DNA from: Laccaria trichodermophora
Taxonomy: Eukaryota > Basidiomycota > Agaricomycetes > Agaricales > Hydnangiaceae
NCBI GenBank assembly: GCA_018417955.1
Contig: JACTVC010000030.1
Span: forward strand, 1 to 64,000
Reading direction: 5' to 3'
DNA length: 64,000 nt
Shown here: one piece after another, positions 11,853-23,585 of the stretch
How positions within the stretch are numbered: the first letter of the stretch is position 1
How the letters are laid out: each line of letters begins with the position of its first letter
Notes under the pieces: model-generated
Told to the model about the DNA's origin: nothing
Databases searched by the model: none
Seen by the model: the letters and a program-made list of their open reading frames with translations, nothing else
Translations under genes and position numbers: made by a program

Positions 11853-12215
11853 ACCAACTTGGTACACAGGGATTTATGCATGGAATGTCATATTGAATAA
11901 TGCATATCATATTTTGGCATTATGCATTACCAGATCTACAGATTTACCAGGTATTTACCTGTTCACCTCATTGTACCTGAGTTTTTCAGGACCAAAGTCT
12001 ACCCTGATATTGTGTGCCACAAATACACTGCTTGAGAGTAGTATCCAATTTTGCCAACACTTTTCTATCATTCTATGCCAGCTGCTGAGGAGAAGAAGTG
12101 GAAACCTCAAGACAGGCACAAGCCCTATGCACCTCATGGAGGGAATGGAGATGTGTGAGGATTTGGTGTGTCATCCACTCAATAGACAGTGGTCAGTGGG
12201 TGACTGAAGTGAACT
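11783..12215 (+). mobile_element. Truncated copy of the 700-bp TACAGTAGATATT MITE
   Basis: From the TIR TACAGTAGATATTCCCACAATGCATA rightward, the sequence matches the minus strand of 36,272-35,780, including the segment around ACCAGATCTACAGATTTACC and the CAGCTGCTGAGGAGAAGAAG block. The far TIR is missing, so this is a one-ended copy attached to the palindrome at 10.9-11.85 kb. Confidence 0.75.
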
Positions 12216-12279
12216 CCTCACATTGGTTGTTTATATATGGACAATGTGGTCATGTTTGTACTTCCCAGCATCAACAATG

Positions 12280-13010
12280 CCATGTCACCTCTCTGTCCAC
12301 TCAACAACAATGACCAGACACCACTGGCAACAACACTGTCCTCTTGATGCCCCACTCCTCTCATCCATGCAGACCTCGCCACTACAAACAAATGAAAGGA
12401 AAGTGCCCAAACAACAACTGGTGTTGTTTGGGCCCAAAAAGTAAGTTTTCCATCTTTTTTGTTTACTAACTGTTGTTTCTAGATCTCCTGTTGCTCTTGA
12501 CATCACCCCTTGTCTGTTCACGTTGTGGCAGTGCCACATCTCAACAATAAACAAGGGCATGCACAATGACAACAACAGCCTGGTGACAACAACAACATGA
12601 AAATGATGGGCGACAACAATCCCACACAACAACAATGATGGACAATGATGGTGTTGTGTTGCAGCCCCCAAGTACAACCCCTCCATCACCGTTCCTTGGC
12701 CCTATGCCAGCCACATGAATACCACATCACATAGTGCTGCCACCCCACCTGTGATCGACATGATGCAATGATGGATGGTGATGATGCACAATGTCATCCC
12801 TGTCTAGAGTGGTCTTTCTGTGTGCTAGCACAGGTAAGCCAGCACATGTGCTCCCCCATTCCCACATCTGAGCATACTTCCAGGTGCCACATCACTGTCA
12901 GTGACGTGGCAACCAAACAATGAACAACCACTGTCATCATTCATTCTCATTGGACTGACACAACATGTCAGCAGATGATCGACACAACGATGGATGATAC
13001 AACATAGCTA
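12280..13010. repeat. Diverged copy of the CGTCGT-rich family
   Basis: 12,883-12,930 (CCAGGTGCCACATCACTGTCA and onward to GTGGCAACCAAACAATGAA) aligns with 3,605-3,655 of the first inverted repeat, with most differences being C to T or G to A. The rest is rich in ACAACAAYRAYGG. No coding capacity is supported. Confidence 0.55.
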
Positions 13011-13041
13011 GTTTTATGTAATATTTTAATTATATACAGAG

Positions 13042-13197
13042 AAATGCCTGCAAAACTGGTCACAACTGGTTTTTTGAGGGCAATCAAACCAATAAGGACT
13101 GGTCCTAGTCAGTTCGGTTGCATTGCCTGCAATATGGGTGATGGTCACCCATTTTGGGTGCAAAAAACTGGACCAAACCAGACCTGCAAACACTAGA
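13042..13197. mobile_element. Short hAT-like MITE candidate
   Basis: About 155 bp runs from TGCCTGCAAAACTGGT to CCAGACCTGCAAACACTA. It has repeated ACTGG/CCAGT words and a right end (TAGTGTTTGCAGG inverted) similar to the TAGTGTTTGGAAGTCC ends of the 56.8-kb MITEs. No target duplication was confirmed. Confidence 0.4.
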
Positions 13198-13429
13198 TAA
13201 AAATAGTCATTACTGGTGACAATGTCAGGTGCTGTTTTTAGAATCCAGAGCACATCTCCAAATATAGAAGGTATGGCTATGCTTTATGAAAAATTAGAGT
13301 AACTGTTGGTGGCAACATTGGTGTGCTGTTGTCAGGGTCCAGGGTGCATTTCCAAACATAGAAGATTTGGCTATACTAAATGAAAAACAATGAAATATGG
13401 AAATAATCAGAATTGTAGTCTAAGTCTGT

Positions 13430-13850
13430 AGCTCTATCACTAAACTTTGTAATCTAAGTCCAACTTTTGAAGTCTTTTATAGTCTATTAGTAAACTTTGT
13501 AGTCTGTCGGTGTCAGTTTCCCTTTCAGGGGATGCACCTTCTTTTTTTGGTCATTTTTCCCATGATACAATAATTGTAGCCCTTTCTTTTAGCTTTCTAA
13601 ATATACTTAAATCATGTTATTTGGTTTTGTTTTCATGGAGAAAAACACAAAAAACAAAAAACAAACATGACACTCTTAAAATTCCTTTACCTCATATCTT
13701 CACAATGGGAGCACTTCAGAGCACAAATCAAACAGATTTGGGAAGCTACAGTGCAGGCCTACAACTTTGGTTTTGACCATTTTTGGTAATTGGTCATGTG
13801 GCCAACATCCCCTTACATGGACCCTGACAGATAGAATCATCTTTATCTTG
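13430..13850. repeat. Dispersed repeat fragment shared with 11.35-11.5 kb and 19.5-19.9 kb
   Basis: The block GGGATGCACYTTCYTTTT, then CATGAYACAATMATTGTAGCCC, then the TTTTCATGGAGAAAAACAC region and CAAACAGATTTGGGAAGCTAC, is present here. It occurs inverted near 11,350-11,480 and again at 19,640-19,900. It also carries the TAGTCTATTAGTAAACTTTG words seen at 18.4 kb. It is part of the foldback-element family. Confidence 0.65.
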
Positions 13851-13979
13851 TTTTCTTTTCACCATTTGGTCAAACTATATGACATTTCCTTTTTGGGATG
13901 GACCCTGAAGTACACTCTGAAGGATTCCTGAGAACTTGTAGGCTCGTGACCAACCGTTTCTTCAAACTCCACAAGCTAC

Positions 13980-15055
13980 GTTCAAGAAACGGCTGGGACA
14001 AACGAACACCCTTTGGCAGGGTCACGCTTTTGTGACGCGGGACTTAGTGAAATTTCAGTGATTCATTCTGCACAACTACAACAGCAGCGCAACTCGACCA
14101 CTACTTGCCTGAGTCTTCATCACCGTTCTTCATCTACAATCTCGTTTGGTTCTTCGGAACCTTCTCTGGCCTCTTTTTCAACACTCTCATCCACCAACAT
14201 GCCTTTGCCATCATCTTCACCTGGGGTCACTGCTCAGATTAGTTGGGGTTGGGAGTTGCCAGAGCTCTCGGTTCAGGTAACCGCGATTTCTCTTCAGTGA
14301 CAGGTGCCATTCCGTAAAGTGGAACTCGCAACTGCTAATGAAGAAGATGTGCCTCGGAATTGTGTGTCATTGCTTTCTTCCTCGTTTATCAGTTTAAAAG
14401 TGTTACCTATAGAACGAAACACGAGGATACCAAGCTATCCATCATCCCATATTCCATCTGGGCTATTCATCATCCCATCCACCGCTGTACCTTCACAGAA
14501 GCCAAAGCCGTCGGTTAGAAGCCTGAATGACACTCTTTAACAAATCCGACGCCATGTTTCTCCTTGTGAATTCGAGGGAAAGTCAATGGACTGCCATGAC
14601 ACCATGCATCTTCAGGGGTACATACAATTTCCCCTCCTCTTTGCTTCACTCCTTCATTCATGACCCAAACATACACGATCTTTCATCTCGAGAATCCACG
14701 CACCCGCTCCACCTCCCCAATTCCCAATTCCATGCCGAACACGAAACGGGAACATGCTTGGTCTCGTATTGCACCAACTATGTCGCTTCCTCACCCAGTA
14801 CTGCGATTCACTGCTTATGCAGCCAGTATGATATACCCGATGTGTTGAAAAAAAACTACCTTTTCAACTCTATTCTAATTGCATTATTTGAACCAAATAA
14901 CCTATCTGATAGTGTAGCCAGAAAAACTATTTCTTGTGATGTTTTGGACAAATGTTGTGGAAGTTATGTGGATGTTGGCGGAAATTTCACTAAGTCAGCA
15001 TCACACGCAGGAGTCCCCGCCAAATTGTGTTCGTTTGTCCCAGTCGTTCTGAGGT
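13980..15055. mobile_element. ~1.07-kb element with ~55-bp terminal inverted repeats
   Basis: The left end at about 13,993 (CTGGGACAAACGAACACCCT) is the inverted match of about 14,983-15,045 (ending GTTCGTTTGTCCCAG). The match extends through ACTTAGTGAAATTTC on both sides with scattered differences. The outer flanks carry small hairpins (AACCGTTTC..GAAACGG on the left). Open frames at 14,013-14,300 and 14,527-15,081 lie inside, but they show no transposase motif and contain low-complexity serine runs, so coding is uncertain. No target duplication was resolved. It is probably non-autonomous. Confidence 0.55.
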
Positions 15056-15059
15056 GTTC

Positions 15060-15945
15060 TTATTTTTCGCAGTCCGCCTGATGTTTGACCCCACAACAAA
15101 GCCACAACAAGTGACAAACACCTCAGAACAACTGGCTGGCGAGTCTAGAGAACTTGACAAAATTTTAACTCCAACTCAAAATTACCAAAATTATAGTGTA
15201 GTCCTGTGTGAAGTGTTCACTCTGAACTTCTCACATAGCTGAAGCCAAGAGGGAAGGAGGAGGCAAGAATGGGTGGATCTGGGATCAACAACCATGAGTG
15301 AGCAGTTACAAGATACTCAGCTGGCCCAACATGATTATGCATACTGTAGGAAGTACAGATATACAAAGCACTACATGTAGTGCAAGAGGATGGCAAGACT
15401 GCTGGGTGGTTCAAGACAAAAGATCAATATATTACTTGTGGGCTGTGGGCCATTGCTTTGCATGGCAATACGAGTCCTGGTTTTTTTAAACCACCACCAT
15501 GTTTGCCACTGAAGCCCCAATTACGAACCATGTCAGGCAACCACCAAGTCGCAACCAAAAAGCGGAATAGTTGGGACCAACCAAACATCGACAAATTGTC
15601 GATGTTTGTCCCAGATCAGATTCGCCTTTCTTCACAAAGACTCTTCAGGTCAAATGGTTGAGGAATGCTTAGTGGCAGTGCGTATCTGTCCTGATGAATT
15701 GCTGACACACTGACAACTTTGGCTCTCTCTTTAGTGACCTGGGCTTTCTTGTGTCTCGCTCCACCCCTAGATGTTGCACACTTGGATGTTCGTCATCAAG
15801 TCATGTTAGGGCTAGCTGTGCACATTATCAACAAAGCTCGATTTGAGGCCCATGAATAAGTCTCGGAAACTTGGAGGTCGGTTGACCGATTTGCCTGTAA
15901 GGGGCCGGTACCAACATTCATATCGTTAGACCAAACGACCCTAAT
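15060..15945. other. Gene-free, transposon-scarred interval
   Basis: Nothing coding is supported. A 13-bp inverted pair (GTTCTGAGGTGTT at 15,045; AACACCTCAGAAC at 15,118) and a second GTTTGTCCCAG word near 15,608 hint at further degraded TIR material. Confidence 0.35.
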
Positions 15946-15948
15946 TAC

Positions 15949-16510
15949 ATGGCCTCCAACCGCAGAAAGCTGGAGAGACAAGAGCAAAAACGCTCCTTTG
16001 TTCTTGCTGAGCTCCCAATCTCAACCTCATCTGGTGGGTGCGTTGTCGTGGCTATCCTAGAAGTCGAAGGTCCTGATTTGATCTGGCTAAAGAAAGGCCC
16101 CCACACAGGCAAGGGGGTTTTCATGTTGAAAGTGATACTTGGTGACGAGGCCGGCACAGTGTGTAAACTCACTTCATGGAGGGAGGTCGCGAAAACCTGG
16201 GTGGAGATATGAAGCAAGGGGATGTCGTCCTCATTGTGAGTGTGTATACGTTCTTTGTCTATGACCAACTACTTACCCACCGTATCGATACAGATGTAAC
16301 AGCGACCTCAGTCCCCAACACCTCCCCAACCCTAACAGCCTCGCCCAATCTCAAGTCCACAATGATGATCTGCTACCGCACCATGCCTTACACGTATGAG
16401 GATAACATTCTCAGGCCTGATCTGCGACTTGGGGACAGTGATCCATGCGTCTGGAAGGCTGCAGCTGCCGTGAGGTGATTTGAGAAGCTGGCTGGCCTGC
16501 TAAGCAAACC
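15949..16510 (+). pseudogene. OB-fold (ssDNA-binding, RPA/shieldin-2-like) gene fragment, broken
   Basis: Exon 1 (from ATG 15,949) encodes a beta-rich domain including FVLAELPISTSSGGCVVVA, GPDLIWLKKGPHTGKG and LKVILGDEAGTVCKLTSWRE, the layout of an RPA-type OB fold. A one-base frameshift follows at about 16,197. A GTGAGT..CAG intron spans 16,236-16,293. The next exon contains TASPNLKSTMMICYRTMPY and LRPDLRLGDSDPCVWK, then a TGA at 16,477 where the frame would otherwise read Trp and continue FEKLAGLL. Basidiomycete proteins of this kind are, from memory, annotated as SHLD2-like OB domains; that assignment is tentative. Frameshift plus nonsense codon mark it as a pseudogene. It sits directly before a TGS1 fragment. 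Confidence 0.6.
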
Positions 16511-16689
16511 ATGACAAGATAGTGCACCAGTACCTACCAACTGCCTTACTGTTAGAGGAATCTTCTTCTTGTGGGTTCGCCCAGAGGCCTTAATTTCCGC
16601 GCATCACCATTAAAGTTGTGATGATTGATGGAAAGAGAGGGCTGGTAAAAACTCTTGCCACTTTTCAACTCAAAATTGACATTTGTTTG

Positions 16690-17090
16690 GCTCACTGCCC
16701 TCCAGGGAATGTGATGCCACTCGCAAAGACTTGCCAATGAGGTATGTGGTCTGTAAATCATGCGATCAATTGCCTATTAACGTTAACCGTTAAACTCAGC
16801 TGTAAACCCGCGTACGCAGTGATAGCACTTGACACCTCTGCCTTCCATCTGCCTCGCCCTTGTAAGGCACAATGTCCAGGTTTACTGACCAGATCAAGTT
16901 CATCCTCTCAGATTACATCTCGTTTGCCAACGCGTACCTTCACGTCTCTGCCACTTCACCTCCAGGCTCTGCCTCAGCCTGACGCTGGGGCTGAAGCACA
17001 TCCTCCTCAACAAAACTACTCCCAAAACACTCGCAAGATTGACGTTGTGTTTCTAGGCCCACCGAGGGGCCTACAAAGAAGTGAGTAATC
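16690..17090 (+). pseudogene. Trimethylguanosine synthase (TGS1) fragment, copy 1
   Basis: TGS1 hypermethylates m7G caps of snRNAs using S-adenosylmethionine. This fragment holds a short exon ending ..CKDLPMR-like at 16,740, an intron beginning GTATGTGG and ending at a CAG near 16,820, then VIALDTS (end of the SAM-binding strand). A shifted frame follows with TDQIKFILSDYISFANAYL, then TSPPGSASA and a TGA. A further frame gives NYSQNTRKIDVVFLGPP, corresponding to the catalytic FxSPPWGGP region, but the W and G residues are lost. Frameshifts and stops make it non-functional. The same exons recur at 22.9-24.5 kb. Confidence 0.75.
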
Positions 17091-17322
17091 ATCTCAGCAT
17101 TGAACAGAATGTATAACTCACTTGCATCCGAAAGCTACAACATGCAGCCAAATCAGCGATGTCCCAAACAGGTTTGGTGGACGTCGATACGTCGTGGGCA
17201 AGCTTTGGACAGGTGGATGAGAGGAGGTGATGTGAGGAAAAGATCGGATTACAGTGGTACGTCGAATCCTATCCCATATCTTCGCAAATCACTAGTAGCT
17301 GCAATGTATTTAAAATACATAA

Positions 17323-20300
17323 GGCAAATGCCTGCACAGATATTTAATTGTAGCCAAGGAAATCTATGATATGAAATGGCTTGGCAAATATATGAAATCT
17401 ATTTCTTTCTCTGCCAGCCCTATATTTCTTTCCCTACCTAGGCTGATGTTTTATCTATTTCTTTCCCCCATTCACTCATTTCTTTGGTTGCCTAGGCTGA
17501 TGTTTTAGCTATTTCTTTCCCTCCCAGCCCTATATTTCTTTGCTTGCCTAGGCTGATGTTTTATCTATTTCTTTGGCTGCCTAGGCTGATGTTTTAGATA
17601 TTTCTTTCCCTCCCAGCCCTATATTTCTTTGGTTGCCTAAGGCTATGTTTTGGATATTTCTTTGGTTGCCTAGGCCAATGTTTTAGCTATTTCTTTCCCT
17701 CCCAGCCCTATATTTCTTTGCTTGCCTAGGCCAATGTTTTAGATATTTCTTTCTCTCCCAGCTCTATATTTCTTTGGTTGCCTAGGGTGATGTTTTAGAT
17801 ATTTCTTTGGCTGCCTAGGCCGATGTTTTAGCTATTTCTTGGGTTGCCTAGGCCTACATTTTAGCTATTTCTTTCCCTCCCAGCCCTACATTTCTTTGCT
17901 TGCCTAGGCCTATGTTTTATCAATTTCTTTCCTCCCATTCACCTATTTCTTTCCCTCCCAGCCACATATTTCTTTGCTTGCCTAGGCCGATGTTTTAGCT
18001 ATTTCTTTCTTTCCCAGGCTGCATTTCCAAATATGGTAATGCACAGTTTTTGAACTGGGAAATGGAAATAAAATGGCAGAAAATTCTGGGCCAAAAATGG
18101 GGTGGTGCTCACTGTTGTTGATGACATGGAGCATTGGTCTAGAGTGGTCTTCCAAATTTGTAAAACTACCCAGAAATACCCAGAAAAAAATATACAGATG
18201 GTGGCTAGGATATCAGGCACTGCTTTCAGGGTCCACCATATATATCCAAAATAAGAAAATATCCTCAGGGATGCCAAAAGTGGAAGAAACCAATGCTTTT
18301 TAAAAAAAATGAAATTGACAATGACAGACTAAAAAAGATTACAGATTGAATACAAAAATCAGTCATGGACTCCAATATCTACTAACAAACAACCACAGAC
18401 TACAAAAAGTTGGATATTGACTACAAAGTTTACCAATAAACTACAAAAGACTACAAAGATTGGACATAGATCACATAGAAAAGTTTACATCAAGTCTCAG
18501 CTTGGACAGCTAGTTTGGCCAAGTTCAAGCATGTATGTATTTGATAAAGACATTATACTGAAGATGGACTTGAACCAGACAGAGATGGTAGAGAAGACAC
18601 TGGGTTGGTCATCTTCTGATATGCTACTTGGATGTCTGACATAGACATGGATCTTGCTGCTGGATATGGCCTTGGATAGATTGCTTAACATCCATGGCAT
18701 TGAACTTGAAGCAGATGCTGATGTGGTCATGAACATCCTCACTGTTAGTTTTACAACTTTGTCACTGTCTGGCTCTGGCATAGAACTTGCATCTCTGACA
18801 CTGAGATGGTTGTTGTTGGTGGATATGGACTTGTCCAGATTGCTTTACATACTTTGCTTTGCTGATATGTTGATTGGGCACTTTATCATTCATATCTTGG
18901 TTGGATGTATAGGTGGAAGAGCTGGAGATGGATGTGGTGATTGAAGTCATCACTGGATGGAATAACAAGTTCAAGCTTGGGTCTGAACCATGTCTGGGAT
19001 GCCTTGATAGATTGGGTAGTGATTGCTCATCTTGGTCTTTGACTATATAAACTTGGTCAGAAAGGTGGAGGAGCACCAGAACCATGGACATGTCACTATA
19101 CTTAAAGTTGCATGATGGTCAGGCTTCATGTCACCCTAAGTTGTTGTAAGATCTGCCTTGTCTTGGAGCTGATGTATAGATAGCTGCAACTATACTTCAC
19201 AACTTGAAATACTAGCTTGGCCAAAAGCAAACACAGGTACATTTGCTAAAAGATGTTATAGTAAAGGTGGACTGTCCCTCTCAGTACAAAGCTTAGCTTG
19301 AACAATTGTAGTAGACCTAACTGCTGTAATCAAAGAAGTGGATACTACAAACCTATAATCAGCTGTTTGCAGTCTTTGGTTGTCTGTTAGTAGATATTGT
19401 AGTCCATAACTGATTTTTGTAGTCTATCTGGAGTCTTTTTAGTCTGTCATTGTCAATTTCCTGTTTTTTTACCAATCTTTGTAGTCTTTTGTAGTTTATT
19501 GGTAAACTTTGTAGTCAATATCCAACTTTTTGTAGTCTGTAGTTGTGTGTTAGGAGATATTGGAGTCCATGACTGATTTTTGTAGTCTATCTGGAGTCTT
19601 TTTTAGTCTGTCATTGTCAATTTCCTGTTTTTTTAAAAGGGATGCACTTTCCTTTTGGGTGAAATTTCCCATGACACAATCATTGTAGCCCTCCTCTTAG
19701 CTTTCTGAATGTGTTGAAATCATATTGTTTTCATGGATGGAGAAAAGTGCAAAAGGTTGAAAAAGCCAGTGGTCAGAAAGATCTTTATCAACATATCTGC
19801 ACAACAGGAGCACTCTAGGACATGATTCAAACAGATTTGGAAAACTACAGTGCAGGGCTACAACTATTTTTGTTTTGACCACTTGGGGAAATTGGTCATG
19901 TGACCACCCTCCTGATCAACCAGTATATGTATCATTGGTTTCTTCCACTTTTGGCATCCCTGAGGATATTTTCTTATTTTGGATATATATGGTGGACCCT
20001 GAAAGCAGTGCCTGATATCCTAGCCACCATCTGTATATTTTTTTCTGGGTATTTCTGGGTAGTTTTACAAATTTGGAAGACCACTCTAGACCAATGCTCC
20101 ATGTCATCAACAACAGTGAGCACCACCCCATTTTTGGCCCAGAATTTTCTGCCATTTTATTTCCATTTCCCAGTTCAAAAACTGTGCATTACCATATTTG
20201 GAAATGCAGCCTGGGAAAGAAAGAAATAGCTAAAACATCGGCCTAGGCAAGCAAAGAAATATGTGGCTGGGAGGGAAAGAAATAGGTGAATGGGAGGAAA

Positions 20301-20912
20301 GAAATTGATAAAACATAGGCCTAGGCAAGCAAAGAAATGTAGGGCTGGGAGGGAAAGAAATAGCTAAAATGTAGGCCTAGGCAACCCAAGAAATAGCTAA
20401 AACATCGGCCTAGGCAGCCAAAGAAATATCTAAAACATCACCCTAGGCAACCAAAGAAATATAGAGCTGGGAGAGAAAGAAATATCTAAAACATTGGCCT
20501 AGGCAAGCAAAGAAATATAGGGCTGGGAGGGAAAGAAATAGCTAAAACATTGGCCTAGGCAACCAAAGAAATATCCAAAACATAGCCTTAGGCAACCAAA
20601 GAAATATAGGGCTGGGAGGGAAAGAAATATCTAAAACATCAGCCTAGGCAGCCAAAGAAATAGATAAAACATCAGCCTAGGCAAGCAAAGAAATATAGGG
20701 CTGGGAGGGAAAGAAATAGCTAAAACATCAGCCTAGGCAACCAAAGAAATGAGTGAATGGGGGAAAGAAATAGATAAAACATCAGCCTAGGTAGGGAAAG
20801 AAATATAGGGCTGGCAGAGAAAGAAATAGATTTCATATATTTGCCAAGCCATTTCATATCATAGATTTCCTTGGCTACAATTAAATATCTGTGCAGGCAT
20901 TTGCCTTATGTA
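17323..20912. repeat. Giant inverted repeat, ~980-bp outer arms
   Basis: 17,323-18,295 is nearly the exact reverse complement of 19,932-20,912. Inside each arm is a tandem array (17,375-18,020; mirrored 20,215-20,840) of a 45-55 bp unit built from TATTTCTTTCCCTCCCAGCC, a CTATATTTCTTTGCTTGCC segment and TAGGCTGATGTTTTAGC. Inner sequence 18,305-18,470, rich in ACTACAAA words, also matches 19,330-19,640 inverted, and the right side carries a duplication of it plus a 290-bp insertion (19,640-19,930). The central spacer is about 18,480-19,320. No transposase frame is visible. I infer a foldback-type element. Confidence 0.85.
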
Positions 20913-21179
20913 TATCATATAAGTTGTAGCTACCACTCCGCAAATTGACTGCACATAGTCGTTCCAGCCAACTGAAAATGAGAAACGAGTCTCGGGAGGA
21001 CCATGTTGTGCTGAGATAGCGATTGGCAGAAGGCGATACATTGCGTCAATGCAAGGCGGGGCTGTGATGACTTCAAACAAAATGCATAAGTTCTTTATGC
21101 ATAGAGTCTTGAGAGACTCAACGAACCTTTCTTTTCAAAGTTCTCAACCCCTACCAATGCCATCCGACATCCGCACGTG

Positions 21180-21740
21180 ACCCACGTGTAGAGACGGCAT
21201 TTAGTGGATGGCGATACGTTGTGTCAAAGCCTCGGAGACCCATGGCGAGGCAAAGGAAGAGTGCTGGAAGCAAGAGGGTGGTGTGTGACCGTTTTGGGGA
21301 CGATACATCATCTTGGAGCCAGGAGGGATACAGGGCATTGTGCATCAGTTGGAAAAACTTCCCAGCACATAGAAAGGGCGTTTAGCAGACGAAAATACGT
21401 CGTTTCGAGGCCTGGGAGACTGATGGCAAGCTGGAAGGGTTCTGGAAGCTAGCGGGTGGCGTGCGACCGTTTTTCAGACAATGATACGTTGTCCGGGACA
21501 CTGGATACATTGGGAAAGGTTGAAGCGAGAGTTTAGTGCATCCACAGTGGTATACATACATTTTGTGGAAGGTGATATATCGTTTTTGAGCCTGGAGATG
21601 TGTAGGATGGTCCAGTTGATAACACGAAGGTGAGCTAAACAATGAAAGTAAATTAGTTTTGCTTCCTTAAACATTCATGGACACTAACGTACCTTTTCAG
21701 AGTCAGTGTACCCACTTAGTGGACATCGATATATATAGTT
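21180..21740 (+). repeat. Diverged ~190-bp tandem repeat
   Basis: Copies starting near 21,195 (GGCATTTAGTGGATGGCGAT), 21,383 (GGCGTTTAGCAGACGAAAAT), 21,530 and 21,715 share ordered blocks: a [GT]TTAG.GGA..[CG].GATACGT[CT]G start, a CC[TG]GGAGAC centre and a GACCGTTTT..GA end. A related start word occurs at 17,165 outside the big inverted repeat. Function is unknown. Confidence 0.5.
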
Positions 21741-21744
21741 GATA

Positions 21745-22110
21745 TCAAGGCAGTCATCGACGAGGCCAGGAACGGTGAGGTGGTGCACACAGGTCATGGT
21801 CGGCAATAACAATGGCAGTGAATGGATAAGCAAACGAGAACCCCTATGATAAATTGGTAAGTATCATCACCACATTATCAAAAAGATAAACGACTTACTG
21901 TACATCACATCTGAAAAGAGTTTGGCATCACGGTGCTTCTCACCGCCCATCTAGAAGGGTGTTCGCTGCCAATCACAAAGAGCGCCATGACGACATGAGC
22001 GTGAATTCTGAGTTCATCGCTTTCGTTATCTTCTCCAGCCCCAAGCCATACCAGAGGTATTGGATCTTTGTAATTCACCCCATATCGTTGACCGAAGTGC
22101 GTACCTGACT
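21745..22110. other. Unassigned interval before the MITE
   Basis: Nothing recognisable. Short frames on both strands lack conserved motifs. Confidence 0.3.
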
Positions 22111-22621
22111 CAAGGGGGTGGCGGAACATGGAATTTACATATACAGTCGCAAAAAAAATTAAGGCCCTAGTGCTCAACCCCCCCTCCCTTTACCCCCCCA
22201 AATCTGGTATGTTCTTCCCACCCTCATATGTTTTTCTTAGAAGAACCATCGGCTATTGGCCACCGTCACCTCCAAATGTCCTTGACCAATGACAGCGATG
22301 ACCTTCCGTGGTTGTCCACACTCATCGAACTTGTCAACTGGTCCGGCGCCATGCCAACTACCTATGTGCCCGACGTCGACTCCATCGCCTTCAGGTGTCA
22401 CACCCAGGAAACGTCTGTAAACACCACACACATCTGTTTAATTGAAAATTACTGACCGAATATGTGTCCAACTTACCAAATCAAGCTCCAAGGGGGCTCT
22501 GGTAGTGTTGCAGACCATTTGAATGATTTTATCAGAGAAGGTCACAAAAAAATTTAAGGCCTCCAGCGGATGCCCCCCCCCCTAACCCTATATCCGGGAT
22601 CCACGTTCCGCCACCCCCTTG
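22111..22621. mobile_element. ~511-bp TIR element (CAAGGGGGTGGCGGAACRTGGA)
   Basis: The left end CAAGGGGGTGGCGGAACATGG (22,111) and the right end CCACGTTCCGCCACCCCCTTG (22,621) form TIRs of about 23 bp. The subterminal sequence CATATACAGTCGCAAAAAAAATTAAGG is followed by a C-rich tract. Related ends occur at 26,455-26,509, 60,197-60,808 and 61,687-61,712. The internal frame from 22,228 has no known motif. No clean target duplication was seen. Family is not assigned. Confidence 0.7.
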
Positions 22622-22899
22622 ACCCGACTCCCAAAATACACCTTGTGATCAGCTTTTCGCAAAAGACTTGGAATAGAATGAAAGGGCCCACCCAGTCCTC
22701 AAAGGTGCTGTGTATGTGCAGAGGTGATGACATGCACCTTCATCTCTGACTTCCCATTCTTGTGCCTGAGGAAGTGGAACCCGTCTAGTTCAACCCCGGC
22801 CGAGAACATATTTTGTACCCCTTTCCCCCTAGCCTTTCCATGATGGTGGGAGTGCATATGAATATATGTTCAAGTGTTCATAATATGCTACTACTAGCT

Positions 22900-23580
22900 T
22901 TATTGCAGGTACAAAACTTTGATGAGACTTGGATGAGACGGGATGGTGTCCTTTTTATTCAAGAGCTATCAAGTCTCTTCAGCAAAGAGAAAACACTGCA
23001 ATAAACGTGCAAGAGACGGGTTGACAGGACTTGTAACAAACATCTACAAATTTTGAACTGAGAAGTGGACATCCACTTTTCAGTTCAAAATTTGTGAGTG
23101 TTTGGTTGGTCCTGTCAACGACAACTTCACACCACATTGCCACGCCCTTGTCAGAAATTGGTCAGAAACAATCGGAACTGTGAACAATGGGCTTTCCTTC
23201 CTGCCCTCAACAATCCAACATTTCGCCCCACAATTCCCTGCTCCTGTCTCATCGAACCATATCACTCAATGGTGCTCTCATCCACTGCTTCCAAGCCTTA
23301 CCAGGGAATGCGATCACGTTTGCAAAGACTTGCCAATGAGGTATGTGTCTCTAAATCTTGCGATCAATTGCCTATTAACCTGCGTATGCAGTGATAGCAC
23401 TTGATACCTCCATCATCCGCCTCTCACAAGGCACAACACTTAGATTCACGGCCTTGCTGAATGCATTGAGTTCATTCTCTTAGATTACATCTCGTTTGCC
23501 AATGCTTACCTTCGCGTCTCCCCCACGTCACATCCAGGCTCTACACCATCATCAACCCAGCCTGAAGCTGGTAAGCACAT
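22900..23580 (+). pseudogene. TGS1 fragment, copy 2 (5' part)
   Basis: This repeats the exon/intron series of the 16.7-kb fragment. RECDHVCKDLPMR-like coding is at 23,300-23,340, a GTATGTGT..GCAG intron follows, then VIALDTSIIRLSQGTT in shifted frame and DYISFANAYLRVSPTS-like sequence at about 23,480-23,540, all with internal stops. Upstream is a foldback hairpin (23,022-23,118) whose right half is also found in front of copy 1 (16,660-16,700). The two copies therefore descend from one already transposon-marked pseudogene. The catalytic segment continues at 24,375 after an insertion. Confidence 0.65.
23022..23118. mobile_element. Small foldback MITE with ~26-bp perfect stem
   Basis: ACAAATTTTGAACTGAGAAG..GGA at 23,046-23,071 pairs with the complementary TCC..CTTTTCAGTTCAAAATTTGT just after it. 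Outer arms GTTGACAGGAC and GTCCTGTCAAC flank the stem at 23,020 and 23,110. The transcript would form one long hairpin. It lies inside the TGS1 remnant. Confidence 0.7.
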
Positions 23581-23585
23581 TAGAG

